Positions 24,035 to 33,147 of a DNA stretch of 64,000 nucleotides are shown here, in pieces. Each line of letters begins with the position of its first letter. Position 1 is the first letter of the stretch. The notes beneath the pieces are model-generated. The model saw only the letters and a program-made list of their open reading frames with translations, did not search any database and was not told the DNA's origin. The position numbers and the translations under genes are program-made. This stretch comes from JAZDGX01 sp964482205 (GTDB lineage Bacteria; Eisenbacteria; RBG-16-71-46; CAIMUX01; WJJG01): contig CAYZWI010000012.1 of NCBI GenBank assembly GCA_964482205.1, positions 1-64,000 of the forward strand, given 5' to 3'.

Positions 24035-25354
24035 ATGCCCGCCCGCCCAGACATTCCTTCTCGGCGAAGGCGCGCGGCAATGACCGCGCCGGCGATCTTC
24101 ATCCTCGCGTGCGCCTGTGCGGCGATCTCTCTCCTTCTCGGCGCCGGTGTCTCCGGTTTTGTCGCGCGCGCCGAGGACGAGGGAAAGATCTCGTCCGCCG
24201 CTCCGCATATCTCTGTCGGAGAACAGACATTTCCGGTGGTGGAAGAACCGCCGCTGCGTCCTGAGCCTGGCTGGCCCATCTGGCTCAAAGATCCCGTTTC
24301 CGGAATCCGGACGGAGAAGACTTCGGGAATCGCATTCGTGGGGCGGGACGCGAATGCCCGGGAGTGCTTCTTTCTGGTCGACGAAACAGGGTTCTTTCAC
24401 TTCTGTCGAATCGCGACGAGTGCCTCCGGTTCGGCCGAAGTCCGGCTGGAACCCGTGCGCCTCGAGCCCAGTCTGCTGGAAGAACTGCGCGCCTACAGGA
24501 AATGGGATTTTGAAGAGCTTGCGATAGAAGCCGGGCGAGTCGATGCCGGCCTTGCGGCAGGCGCGCGCGCCGGCGAGCGGGCGCGATTCGACTCTGCGAA
24601 AGGCATCCCGGACAGCGTCGATGGATTTGTCAGCGTCGAGGGCCAAGCGGGCCACGAAGCGGGCACGCTGGCCGCCGTGCGATTCGTGCACGACGAAACG
24701 CAAGCGCCGGCGACACAAGCAGGCGGCGATCCCGCAGCGCAAACGCCGCCGGTGCCAGGCGATCAGGCCGGGTCGTGGAGAATCGTCAGCCGGGGAGAGC
24801 CCCTGGCCGGCCGGGAATTCTGGTCGGAATACGCGCAACCGGGGCGCGGCCTGAAGGGAGCAGCCGCGAGCAACGGCTTCCTATTCCTGGGCCTCGACAA
24901 TCTCGGCCGTCGCGGAGACCTGCCCGCCAGAGGCAGTCTGCTGTTTTTCTACGACCGGCTTGCCGGCCGCGTCGCTCAGGTGAACTCGGCATCGTACGGA
25001 ATCTACAGCGTAGGGGGGATCGCGGCGGTCTCGGACAGCGTGCTGATCGTGCTCGATCGAAGCCGGATGTGCATCACCGTGGTGAAATGGGATCCGGCGC
25101 GATCGGACATCACGCAGGCGCATCGTTTCCCGCTCGACCTCTACGGACCGGGCGGATTCCGGTACGGCATTCCGAATCTCGAAGGCATCACGGTCGACGA
25201 TCGTGGAGACATCTGGATGGTATGCGATCCCGAATTTGGGCACTATCGCGCGATGGAACCGGATTTGCCTGAGATCATTCACGTCTATCTGGCCGCCGGC
25301 ATTCCCATGCTCTATCGATTCCCGGGAGCTCCGGTGTGGGCGGCGATCGAATAG
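24035..25354 (+). CDS. Secreted protein with a propeller-like, esterase-like-phytase-type fold (unknown function)
   Basis: A 439-residue protein with an N-terminal signal or anchor (about 17-42) after a basic segment. The rest is a soluble beta-rich domain with repeated strand motifs typical of propellers: TSGIAFVGRD, SNGFLFLGLDNLG, GGIAAVSDSVLIVLDRS and, near the C terminus, IPNLEGITVDDRGDIWMVCD. The last block resembles SdiA-regulated and esterase-like phytase propellers, where it lies at a blade edge. An alanine/proline-rich insert (about 220-245) separates two parts. No catalytic residues can be assigned. It is 10 bases after the TPR protein and directly upstream of the GGT gene. Confidence 0.65.
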   Translation: MPARPDIPSRRRRAAMTAPAIFILACACAAISLLLGAGVSGFVARAEDEGKISSAAPHISVGEQTFPVVEEPPLRPEPGWPIWLKDPVSGIRTEKTSGIAFVGRDANARECFFLVDETGFFHFCRIATSASGSAEVRLEPVRLEPSLLEELRAYRKWDFEELAIEAGRVDAGLAAGARAGERARFDSAKGIPDSVDGFVSVEGQAGHEAGTLAAVRFVHDETQAPATQAGGDPAAQTPPVPGDQAGSWRIVSRGEPLAGREFWSEYAQPGRGLKGAAASNGFLFLGLDNLGRRGDLPARGSLLFFYDRLAGRVAQVNSASYGIYSVGGIAAVSDSVLIVLDRSRMCITVVKWDPARSDITQAHRFPLDLYGPGGFRYGIPNLEGITVDDRGDIWMVCDPEFGHYRAMEPDLPEIIHVYLAAGIPMLYRFPGAPVWAAIE

Positions 25355-25376
25355 CGTGAGCGCTGAACGCACGGGG

Positions 25377-27461
25377 ATGAGGACGCGCCGAGCGATGCTT
25401 CGGCCGGGAACGGTGAACGAGACGACGCGGAACCCGGGGCTCGAGACGATGCAAAAGGCCGCTTGGGACGATGCACGAGATGGTGTCGATACTATGCAGA
25501 AGTTGGTGTCGAAGATGACCCGGAAGAAGGCCTGCGCGCGGGGCCGCTCTCCGGGAAGCGAGTCGCTCAGGAAAGCCTTCCGCGCCCGATGGCTCGCAGT
25601 CGGCGCGCTCGCTCTCGTCTGCCCGCTCGCGTTGCAGGGCCTCCGGCCTTCGGTGTGCCGGGCCGCGGCGCGCCAACCCGTCGTCGCCGTCGACGGCATG
25701 GTGGTGACCGAAAGCCCGGCCGCATCCTGGGCCGGCGCGGAGATCCTGCGCCAGGGCGGGAACGCCATCGATGCGGCCATCGCGACGCATTTCGCGCTGG
25801 CCGTCACCCATCCGGAGGCCGGCAACCTCGGCGGCGGCGGATTCATGCTGATTCGCCTCGCGGATGGATCGGCCGAGTGCATCGACTTTCGGGAGACCGC
25901 GCCCGAAGCGGCCACGCGCGATCTCTTCGTCGGCCCCGACCGCCGTCCGGTGCCGGGACTCTCGACGAACACGCTGCTCGGAACCGGCGTGCCGGGATCG
26001 GTGGCGGGAATGGGGCTCGCGCACGAACGGTTCGGCACGCTGCCCTGGAAAGACCTTCTCGCGCCCGCGATCCGGCTCGCGCGGGAAGGATTCGCCGTCG
26101 ATCGCTATCTCGCCTCGACCCTGCAAGCGTCGGCCGAGCGCCTTTCGGCCGGCGCCGAATCGCGTCGTGTGCTCTTGCGCGATGGGATGTTCTTCCAGGA
26201 AGGCGACACCCTGCGTCAAGCGAGCCTGGCCGCGACCTTGACGAGGATCGCGCGTTTCGGGCCGCGCGAATTCTACGAAGGGGCGACGGCCGATTCGCTG
26301 GCGGCGGAAATGGACCGCAGCGGCGGGATCGTCTCTGCGGAAGACTTGCGCCGCTATCGCGCGCTCGTGCGCGCCCCGCTGCAGGGCAGCTATCGAGGAT
26401 ACGGCGTGCTCACCATGCCGCCGCCCAGCTCGGGAGGGGTGGCGCTGCTGCAAATGCTCGGCATGCTCGAGCATTTCCCTCTTTCCGAATGGGGGCCGCT
26501 GTCGTCGAAATCGGTACACACGATCGTCGAAGCGATGCGCCGCGCTTTCGCCGACCGCGCGGAATTCCTCGGCGACCCCGACTTCCATCCCCTGCCGATC
26601 GCGGGATTGCTCGCGCCTTCCTATATCGACAGTCTCGCCGCCAGGATCTCGCTCGAACGCGCCGGCGCGAGCCTCGAGACAGGGCCCGGCATGCCGTCCG
26701 GGGCGACGGAGTACTACGAGGCGACCGGCGATACGCCGGGCGCGAGCCTGCAAGCGCCGGCCGGGGGAAGCGAGACGACCCATTTCAGCATCGTGGACAA
26801 GGAAGGCAACGCGGTCGCGACGACGACGACGCTGAACACGAGCTTCGGCACCGGCATCATGGTCCGGGGAGCGGGATTCCTGCTCAACAACGAGATGGAC
26901 GATTTCGCCGCCGCTCCCGGAACGCCCAATTACTTCGGCCTCATTCAAGGAGAAGCGAACGCGGTGCGCCCCTTCGCTCGGCCGCTCTCCTCCATGACGC
27001 CCGCGATCGTGTTTCAAGGAGACAGCCTCGCGCTCGTGCTCGGCTCGCCGGGAGGGCCGCGGATCATCAACGCGGTCGTGCAGACCATCCTGAACCGCGT
27101 CGACTTCCGCATGCCGCTGCAGGAAGCGGTCGATGCTCCGCGGGTGCATCATCAATGGTGGCCCGACACGCTCTACGCCGAGCCGTACGCGCTGGTCGAG
27201 GATGTGCGCTCCCGCCTGCTCCTCATGGGACACGAGTTGAGCGGAGTGAGAGCGATCGGATCGGTGCAGGCCGTCGAAAGCGAGGCTGCGCGACCGTCCG
27301 GCGCGCCGGGAAGGGAAAGCCGGTTCGTATTGCTCGGAGCTTCCGATGCGCGTCGAAACGGCTGCGCAGTGGGGGTGAGCGGAGACCGCCTGGTCGGGGG
27401 TTGCCCGTGCGCGATCGTCGCGCCGCCTGGAAGGGCCCCCAACGGAGCGGGCGCGCGATGA
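25377..27461 (+). CDS. ggt: Gamma-glutamyltranspeptidase
   Basis: GGT cleaves the gamma-glutamyl bond of glutathione and related peptides. It is made as a precursor that self-cleaves at a threonine. Visible are the signal-type hydrophobic segment RWLAVGALALVCPLALQGL, the large-subunit start VVAVDGMVVTESPAASWAGA, GGNAIDAAIATHFALAVTHP and GGGGFMLIR. The small-subunit start ETTHFSIVDKEGNAVATTT carries the nucleophilic threonine of the TTH motif, and SPGGPRIINAVVQTILN lies near the C terminus. The start is uncertain: ATG at 25377 is used, while GTG at 25356 and ATG at 25515 are alternatives, the last giving a shorter signal. Its end overlaps the next gene by 4 bases (ATGA). Confidence 0.93.
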   Translation: MRTRRAMLRPGTVNETTRNPGLETMQKAAWDDARDGVDTMQKLVSKMTRKKACARGRSPGSESLRKAFRARWLAVGALALVCPLALQGLRPSVCRAAARQPVVAVDGMVVTESPAASWAGAEILRQGGNAIDAAIATHFALAVTHPEAGNLGGGGFMLIRLADGSAECIDFRETAPEAATRDLFVGPDRRPVPGLSTNTLLGTGVPGSVAGMGLAHERFGTLPWKDLLAPAIRLAREGFAVDRYLASTLQASAERLSAGAESRRVLLRDGMFFQEGDTLRQASLAATLTRIARFGPREFYEGATADSLAAEMDRSGGIVSAEDLRRYRALVRAPLQGSYRGYGVLTMPPPSSGGVALLQMLGMLEHFPLSEWGPLSSKSVHTIVEAMRRAFADRAEFLGDPDFHPLPIAGLLAPSYIDSLAARISLERAGASLETGPGMPSGATEYYEATGDTPGASLQAPAGGSETTHFSIVDKEGNAVATTTTLNTSFGTGIMVRGAGFLLNNEMDDFAAAPGTPNYFGLIQGEANAVRPFARPLSSMTPAIVFQGDSLALVLGSPGGPRIINAVVQTILNRVDFRMPLQEAVDAPRVHHQWWPDTLYAEPYALVEDVRSRLLLMGHELSGVRAIGSVQAVESEAARPSGAPGRESRFVLLGASDARRNGCAVGVSGDRLVGGCPCAIVAPPGRAPNGAGAR

Positions 27462-28807
27462 TGCGCGCCACCGAGGACGAGGCCGCGATCGCGGCCGGGC
27501 AGACGCAGATTCTCGGATTCGAGATGCGTTTCCGGACCGAGCGGCCGCTCACGATCCTCGGCCTCATTCCCTGGCGGCATCTCTGGTCGATGGGACGGGG
27601 AGCCGGCGCGACCGCCTTCACGCGATGCCTGGTGGCGCCGGCCGTCGCCGGACACGCGATGCATCTCGTCCAGCCCCGCGCGAGAAACGACTTCTCCGAA
27701 GGCGATATTCCTGGCATCGCCTACCATCGCTTCGTCTCGCCGGAAGTCTTCTCCTCCCCCGAGCTTCGACTGCCCGCGCGCCTTTGGTCGCGCGCGTGGC
27801 GCTACGCGGCCTTTCAGCGGCTGGCAGCGCGGGCGGCAATCGATGCGGCGCGCGACATCCGGCCCGATCTCATCGTCGCCTACGACACGATGACCGCGCC
27901 GGTGGCGCGTCGCGTCGCGACCCGTCTCGGCGTGCCTCTGGTGGGGCGCTATTTCGGAAACACGCTCAGCCTGGGGCTCGAGAAGAAGACGCGTTGGCAT
28001 GGAAACTTCATGGAGCGCATCGGATTCCGCGTGCCCGTGCAGGCGATGATCCTCACCAATGACGGCTCTCCCGCGCTCGCCGTGCTGCGCCGCTTGAAAG
28101 TCGATCCGCGCCCCGTGCATTTCCTGAGAAACGGGCTCGATTTCGTTCGCTTTCAACCGGGGCCGAGGCCGACGGATTTGCTTCACGACCTCGGATTGCC
28201 GGACGACGCCTTCGTGCTCGTGACCGCCACGCGCTTTCATTCGGAGAAGCGGCTGGATCGCGCGATTCGCGCGCTGGCCGAGTTGCGAAGCGAGCTGCCT
28301 TCCGCCTACGCGATCCTGATCGGAGACGGGCCCGAGAAGCCGGCCATCGAGCGCCTCGCGCGAGAGCTGGGAGTGGCGGAAGCGGTCCGCTTCCCGGGAC
28401 CGGTGCTGAATGCCGAATTGCCGCGCTGGTACCGGCTCGCCGATGTGGTCCTCTCGCTTCTCGATCGCACGAACGCGAGCAATCCCGTGTTCGAGGCGAT
28501 GGCGTGCGAGCGCTGCGTGGTGGCGCTCGATGTGGGAACGACGGCGGAAGTCGTGCGCGGCGGTGTGACGGGGATGCTCCTTCCGCCTTCGCGTTTGAAC
28601 GAACTGCCCGCTCTGCTCGCCGAACTCGCGCGCGATCCCGGCCGGCGGGCGATGCTCGGGCGCGAGGCCCGCGTCCTCGTGCAGAAGCTGTGCGGAAGCT
28701 GGGAAGAGAGGCTGAGGAAGGAAATCGCGATCGTGGAGACAGTGGCGCGCACGCGGGAAATCCTGCCGGGCAATATCACGCCCGACTTCACTATTCGAGA
28801 AGGGTAG
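27458..28807 (+). CDS. Glycosyltransferase family 4-type protein
   Basis: A 449-residue GT-B fold glycosyltransferase whose ATG overlaps the GGT stop (ATGA). The C-terminal half shows the GT4 donor-binding layout: a strand at FVLVTATRFHSEKRLDRAIR, ILIGDGPEKPAIERLARELG, VRFPGPVLNAELPRWYRLAD and the EX7E-like block NPVFEAMACERCVVALDVG. The N-terminal acceptor domain contains PDLIVAYDTMTAPVARRVA. No signal peptide is seen, so it acts in the cytoplasm or at the membrane face. Donor and acceptor sugars cannot be read from sequence. Neighbouring TPR/GT-C and PLD-fold proteins suggest an envelope glycan or lipid. Confidence 0.85.
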   Translation: MMRATEDEAAIAAGQTQILGFEMRFRTERPLTILGLIPWRHLWSMGRGAGATAFTRCLVAPAVAGHAMHLVQPRARNDFSEGDIPGIAYHRFVSPEVFSSPELRLPARLWSRAWRYAAFQRLAARAAIDAARDIRPDLIVAYDTMTAPVARRVATRLGVPLVGRYFGNTLSLGLEKKTRWHGNFMERIGFRVPVQAMILTNDGSPALAVLRRLKVDPRPVHFLRNGLDFVRFQPGPRPTDLLHDLGLPDDAFVLVTATRFHSEKRLDRAIRALAELRSELPSAYAILIGDGPEKPAIERLARELGVAEAVRFPGPVLNAELPRWYRLADVVLSLLDRTNASNPVFEAMACERCVVALDVGTTAEVVRGGVTGMLLPPSRLNELPALLAELARDPGRRAMLGREARVLVQKLCGSWEERLRKEIAIVETVARTREILPGNITPDFTIREG

Positions 28808-28898
28808 CGGCCGGGCGCTGCAATCAGGCAGGGCGCAATCCCGCCAGTCGCCCGGACCTGCCCGCAAGAAGCGCGGGGACCGCGGGGAGGATACGCGA

Positions 28899-30359
28899 AT
28901 GGCGCGCTTCATCGCCGTGAATCAAGCCGCGCGAATCCGTCGTGCGCCCCGGCTTCGCCGATCATCGTCCGGCGGAACGCGCCGTCGATTTCGTGGCGTT
29001 GCTTCCGCGCGGAAGAAGGCCGGCCGCCATGCGTATTGCGTCGAAGGAATCGCGATCCTCGTTCTGCTGCTCTCGAGTTGTTCTGCCTTCGCGAGCGCAG
29101 GCGAGCCGCGCGATTTCGAGGGAACTCTTCCTGCCCACCCCGCGATCGAGCTCGCCGAATCCTTTCCCGTGGAGACTTCGCTGGATCATGCCGGCCTTCG
29201 GGATGCGTCCATCGTCTGGCGCGAGATGATTGCGCGGGCGCGAACGAGCCTCGACTTCGCCGAATTCTACGCCAGCGACACGACCGAGAGCGCGCTCGGA
29301 CCGATCGTGGCGGAAGTGGAAGCGGCCGCGCGCCGCGGCGTGCGCGTGCGCTTTCTGGCCGAAGAGAAGTTCTTCCGCACCTATCCGGGAACCCTCCTGC
29401 GGCTGAGCCGGCAAGCGGGAATTGAAGTCCGGCTGTGCGATGCCTTCGCTCCGGTTCGCGGCGTCCACCACGCGAAATACTTCATCGTCGACGGCGAAGA
29501 AATCTATGTGGGCAGCCAGAATTTCGACTGGCGCGCCTTGGAACACATCGTGGAGCTGGGCGCCCGGGTGGCGGAACCCGCGGTCGCGCAAGCATTCACG
29601 AGTCTCTTCGAGCGCGATTGGAATCGCTCGCGAGAAAACGCGCTCCCTGTCGTTTCCGATCCTCGCGGAGAGACTTTCGTCGAGGACTCGACGCCTTCGA
29701 CGGCGGACGAGCAGTCCACGCGCCTCTGTCCCGCGGGACGCTTCCCGGTTGCCATTCCTCTTGCGGGCGGAAGCGATACGGCCTGGGTGACGCCGGTCTT
29801 CAGCCCGCGCGATGAATTGCCCGAAGGCGCTCTCTGGGACCTTCCCGAAATCGTGCGGATGATCGATTCGGCGCGGGCGAGCGTCCGGGTCCAGCTGCTG
29901 ACCTATTCGACCCGGGCGGACGGCCCGGGCGAGCCTTTCTCTGAATTGGAAGATGCGCTCCTGCGAGCCGCGGCGCGAGGAGCGCGAGTCGAGATCCTGC
30001 TTTCCGATTGGTGCAAGCGAGAGGGGATCATCGAAGGGCTGCAGGCTCTCGCAAGAGGGGTGGGCATCCAAGTGAGGATGGTCGAGATTCCCCCGGCTTC
30101 CACGGGATTCATTCCCTACGCGCGCGTCATTCATGCGAAGTACATGATCGTCGACGGACATCAGGCGTGGATCGGGACGGGCAATTGGGAAGGAGACTAC
30201 TTCCTCGCGAGCCGCAATGCGGGCTTGTGCATTCGATCGGCCTCGCTGGGCCTGCGGCTCGAGAGCTTCTTCCACGATCTCTGGGAGAGCGCCTACGCGA
30301 AGCCGGTCGATCCCTCCGCCCGCTACACGCCGCCGCGGATCAGAAGCGCCGGCCAGTGA
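28899..30359 (+). CDS. Secreted phospholipase D superfamily protein
   Basis: A 486-residue protein with a long basic N terminus, a hydrophobic export segment (about 48-67, containing LVLLLSSC, a possible lipoprotein site) and two PLD-fold halves. Each half has an HxK(x)4D motif: HAKYFIVD (191-198) followed by GSQNFDWR, and HAKYMIVD (about 410-417) followed by GTGNWEGD. Two HKD motifs in one chain indicate a complete active site like cardiolipin synthase, PLD nucleases or PLD3/4-type exonucleases. Its export makes an extracytoplasmic phosphodiesterase most likely. The start ATG has GGGGAGGA upstream. It ends the plus-strand gene run and faces the next gene convergently. Confidence 0.88.
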   Translation: MARFIAVNQAARIRRAPRLRRSSSGGTRRRFRGVASARKKAGRHAYCVEGIAILVLLLSSCSAFASAGEPRDFEGTLPAHPAIELAESFPVETSLDHAGLRDASIVWREMIARARTSLDFAEFYASDTTESALGPIVAEVEAAARRGVRVRFLAEEKFFRTYPGTLLRLSRQAGIEVRLCDAFAPVRGVHHAKYFIVDGEEIYVGSQNFDWRALEHIVELGARVAEPAVAQAFTSLFERDWNRSRENALPVVSDPRGETFVEDSTPSTADEQSTRLCPAGRFPVAIPLAGGSDTAWVTPVFSPRDELPEGALWDLPEIVRMIDSARASVRVQLLTYSTRADGPGEPFSELEDALLRAAARGARVEILLSDWCKREGIIEGLQALARGVGIQVRMVEIPPASTGFIPYARVIHAKYMIVDGHQAWIGTGNWEGDYFLASRNAGLCIRSASLGLRLESFFHDLWESAYAKPVDPSARYTPPRIRSAGQ

Positions 30360-30374
30360 CATCCCCCGCGCGCG

Positions 30375-30767
30375 TCAGGCGGGCGGCGCGCTTGGCGCAG
30401 CGTTCGGCGCCGGCGGGGCGAAGAGCGCTTTCGTTTCCGGATGCACCAGGACCCACAGGCTGTACACCCCCAGGGCGGTGCCGAAGGGAAAGTTGACCAG
30501 ATCGATCGCCGAGAGAATCATGACGAGGATCCGCGCCCAGGGACGAAAGCGCAGGAGCCAGATTCCGCCCACGATTTTCGGCACCGAGAAGAGCAGCGCG
30601 AGCCCCGCGATGGGAGCGCCGATCAAGGAGAGGATCGCGAAGGCCTCGCCCTCGCCCGAAGCCACGCCGAGCACCACGAAGATGAGATAGATAAAGACGG
30701 CCAGCGAAGCGCCAAGAATGCCAAAGCCGAGATGCAGGATGGCGACCAGATTCACATGCGTCTTCAT
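30375..30767 (-). CDS. Small four-helix membrane protein, unknown function
   Basis: The start at 30767 (MKTHVNLVAILHLGFG) is chosen for the GGGAGGATC just upstream, giving 130 residues. About four hydrophobic segments are visible: VNLVAILHLGFGILGASLAV, IFVVLGVASGEGEAFAILSLI, IAGLALLFSVPKIVGGIWLL and ARILVMILSAIDLVNFPFG. The protein ends in a proline/alanine-rich tail. The layout is that of a small DUF4064-like inner-membrane protein, but no specific family can be confirmed. It converges on the PLD gene with a 15-base gap. Confidence 0.7.
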   Translation of the reverse strand: MKTHVNLVAILHLGFGILGASLAVFIYLIFVVLGVASGEGEAFAILSLIGAPIAGLALLFSVPKIVGGIWLLRFRPWARILVMILSAIDLVNFPFGTALGVYSLWVLVHPETKALFAPPAPNAAPSAPPA

Positions 30768-30870
30768 TTCGATCCTCCCACCGAACCGTAGCCCTTTTCC
30801 TCGCCGGTAGGTCTCATTGCCAGAGGCGCGAACCGCCGGCTTTCGCATTCCCGAAACTCGATCCCGCCGC

Positions 30871-31356
30871 TCAGGCGAGGGAATCGTCAGAGCCGTCCAT
30901 CGGTTCCCATGCCGGACGGGCGGTCACACCGAAGCGATACACATACTGCGTCTTCTCGCGCGCGAAGCCCAGCCTCTCGTAGAGGTGATGGGCCCTTTCC
31001 CGCACGATGTTGGTGTGCAGGCGAAGGATGTCGAAGCCTTCGTCCGCGGCCCAGGCGATCGCGTGAGCCAGCAGGCGCCGGCCCGTGCCCCGGCCGCGCG
31101 CGGTTTCCTCGACCACGAGAGCGACGATCTCCGCGTACGGATCGGTGAGCAAGTGGCGCATGGCGCACACCTGCGTCCAGCCGATCACGCGGCCGGCAGC
31201 ATCCTCGGCGACGAAGACCGCCTGACCGGGAAGCCGGTCGATGCCGGCGAGGCGGGCCGCGATCGCGCCGGCTGGCTGAGGGTAGCCGAGCTGATGGGCG
31301 AGGAGGGAGATCGCAGGCGCATCTTCGGTTCGAGGAGGTCGAATGAGACAGCTCAT
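30871..31356 (-). CDS. GNAT family N-acetyltransferase
   Basis: A 161-residue acetyl-CoA-dependent acetyltransferase. The start ATG at 31356 has AAAGGAAGG upstream; an upstream in-frame extension was rejected because it is not family-like. Core motifs are IRPPRTEDAPAISLLAHQLG, strand 4 EIVALVVEE followed by the pyrophosphate-binding loop RGRGTGRRLLAHAIAWA, and HHLYERLGF with tyrosine near the CoA. The overall pattern resembles aminoglycoside 6'- or general small-molecule acetyltransferases. The substrate is unknown. It is divergent from the serine-palmitoyltransferase-like gene across a 247-base gap. Confidence 0.88.
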   Translation of the reverse strand: MSCLIRPPRTEDAPAISLLAHQLGYPQPAGAIAARLAGIDRLPGQAVFVAEDAAGRVIGWTQVCAMRHLLTDPYAEIVALVVEETARGRGTGRRLLAHAIAWAADEGFDILRLHTNIVRERAHHLYERLGFAREKTQYVYRFGVTARPAWEPMDGSDDSLA

Positions 31357-31603
31357 CGGTGCCTTCCTTTCGACGGTCGATCCCGCTTGGGCTCCCGGGG
31401 CGGGGAAGACAGGGAATTGATCGACCACGCCAAGCGGGTGCTGCGGTAGTCTTCCATGACGCCGGCCAAGCCTTCCGAGAGCCCCCGAGGTCCCGGATGC
31501 GCCATTGACAGAGCCTTTTCCGGATTCTACCATCCGGATTCCCACATGTTCGAAAACCATGACCCAATGGGAGTGCAATTCGTCATACGGACTGGGGAGA
31601 ACC

Positions 31604-32959
31604 ATGGCGTTTGACTCGCGAGGGAAAAGCCCCCGGGCAGGTTCGGCCCGTGGAGCGGATACGACCGGGAAGACGAATCCTGGTGCGGCTGAAGAAAACG
31701 GCTTGAGCGAGAATTCCTTCTCCGATGATTCCGACAACCAGTCCTTCTCCCCCGTTTCGTCGAATGGACCGCGGGCGGATCTCTTCGACAAGTGCGATCT
31801 GGATACCCGGGCCGACGAGCTGGCGGCCCGCGGGCTCTACCCCTTCTTCATTCCCATCGAAGGCTCGGAAGGCACCGTCGTCCGCATCGAGGGCGAGAAG
31901 AAGATCATGCTCGGGTCCAACAATTACCTGGGCCTGACGCACGATCCCCGCGTGCTCGCCCGCGCCGAGGAAGTGGCGCGGCGGTACGGCACCGGGTGCA
32001 CCGGGAGCCGCTTCCTGAACGGCACCCTCGACCTGCACGAACGGCTCGAGACCGATCTGGCCGCGCTGGTCCGCAAGGAAACGGCGCTCGTTTTCTCGAC
32101 CGGCTTTCAAGTGAACCTTTCCGTCCTTTCCACGCTCATCGGCCGCAACGACACGGTGATCATCGACAAGCTCGATCATGCGAGCATCGTCGATGGATGC
32201 CGTCTGGCGGCCGGCGAGACGCTGCGCTTCCGCCACAACGACATGGCCGACCTCGAGCGCGTGCTCAAGAAGGCGAGCGAGCGTCCCGGCGGAAAGATGG
32301 TCGTGGTTGACGGCATCTTCAGCATGGAAGGCGATGTCTGCGACCTGCCCAATGTGGTCCGCCTGGCGAAGCAATTCGGCGCCAAGGTCATGGTGGACGA
32401 GGCGCACTCGATCGGCGTCATGGGCAAGACCGGGGCGGGCGTCGCCGAGCACTTCGGCCTCCAGGCGGATGTCGATCTGGTGATGGGAACCTTCAGCAAG
32501 TCGTTCGCCTCGATCGGCGGTTTCGTGGCCGGCGATCGCAGGGTGGTCGACTTCATCAAGCACAACGGGCGCCCGATGATCTTTTCGGCCGCTCTTCCTC
32601 CGTACGCCGTGGCGACCGTGCAGGCCTGCCTCGACATTCTGAAAGCGGAGCCCGAACGGCGCGAGCAGCTCTGGCGCAATGCGGACTACTTGAAGCACGG
32701 CATTCAGCGGCTCGGATTCGACACCGGGCCGTGCGACAGCCCGGTGATTCCCGTCATCATCGGCCGCATGCTCGACACCTTCTATTTCTGGAAGGAGCTG
32801 CTCAAGGCGGGCGTCTTTACCAACCCGGTCATCCCTCCCGCCGTCCCGGAGAACACCGCCCGGTTGCGAACGAGCGTGATGGCGACCCACACGGAAGAGC
32901 TGCTCGCGGAAGCGCTCGAGATTTTCGGGCAGGTGGGGAAGAAGGTCGGGGTCATCTGA
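31604..32959 (+). CDS. spt: Alpha-oxoamine synthase, probable serine palmitoyltransferase
   Basis: PLP-dependent fold-type I enzyme that condenses an amino acid with an acyl thioester. The start ATG at 31604 has GGGGAGA upstream. After a 60-residue polar N terminus the family pattern begins at DLFDKCDLDTRADELAARGL, typical of soluble bacterial serine palmitoyltransferases, then GSNNYLGLTHDP, GTGCTGSRFLNGTLDLHERL, VDEAHSIGVMG and the PLP-lysine motif GTFSKSFASIGGF with Lys at about 299. The C-terminal part has PVIPVIIG and TARLRTSVMATHTEELL. The context supports sphingoid-base synthesis over biotin (8-amino-7-oxononanoate) or threonine-catabolism roles. It is followed after 188 bases by the acyltransferase, reductase and PAP2 genes. 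Confidence 0.85.
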   Translation: MAFDSRGKSPRAGSARGADTTGKTNPGAAEENGLSENSFSDDSDNQSFSPVSSNGPRADLFDKCDLDTRADELAARGLYPFFIPIEGSEGTVVRIEGEKKIMLGSNNYLGLTHDPRVLARAEEVARRYGTGCTGSRFLNGTLDLHERLETDLAALVRKETALVFSTGFQVNLSVLSTLIGRNDTVIIDKLDHASIVDGCRLAAGETLRFRHNDMADLERVLKKASERPGGKMVVVDGIFSMEGDVCDLPNVVRLAKQFGAKVMVDEAHSIGVMGKTGAGVAEHFGLQADVDLVMGTFSKSFASIGGFVAGDRRVVDFIKHNGRPMIFSAALPPYAVATVQACLDILKAEPERREQLWRNADYLKHGIQRLGFDTGPCDSPVIPVIIGRMLDTFYFWKELLKAGVFTNPVIPPAVPENTARLRTSVMATHTEELLAEALEIFGQVGKKVGVI

Positions 32960-33147
32960 CCGGCGCCTTGCCCGACGGCCGGCCTCCGAAACCGGGAATA
33001 CCGTTTCGCCTCCATGGAACAACTTGCTGGAATTCCGAGAACCGTGAAAGGTGAGCGAGTCCGGGCGGCCGGCGGCCCCGGGCGCGAATTTGGAAGCAGT
33101 CTCTTTCGTTCTTCCCCGGATTGCCCGCGACATCGAGGAGGGCGGCG

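Noticed and set aside
22159..24288. 709-codon minus-strand frame over the TPR membrane protein
   Set aside because: No family pattern, and the plus-strand frame has transmembrane and TPR periodicity.
25275..27233. 652-codon minus-strand frame over the GGT gene
   Set aside because: The plus strand encodes complete GGT motifs; the antisense frame is a shadow.
31604..32959. 8-amino-7-oxononanoate synthase (BioF) or Kbl as the primary name
   Set aside because: No biotin or threonine catabolism genes are adjacent, and the N-terminal DLFDKCDLDTRADELAARGL pattern with the downstream genes favours serine palmitoyltransferase; not excluded by sequence alone.
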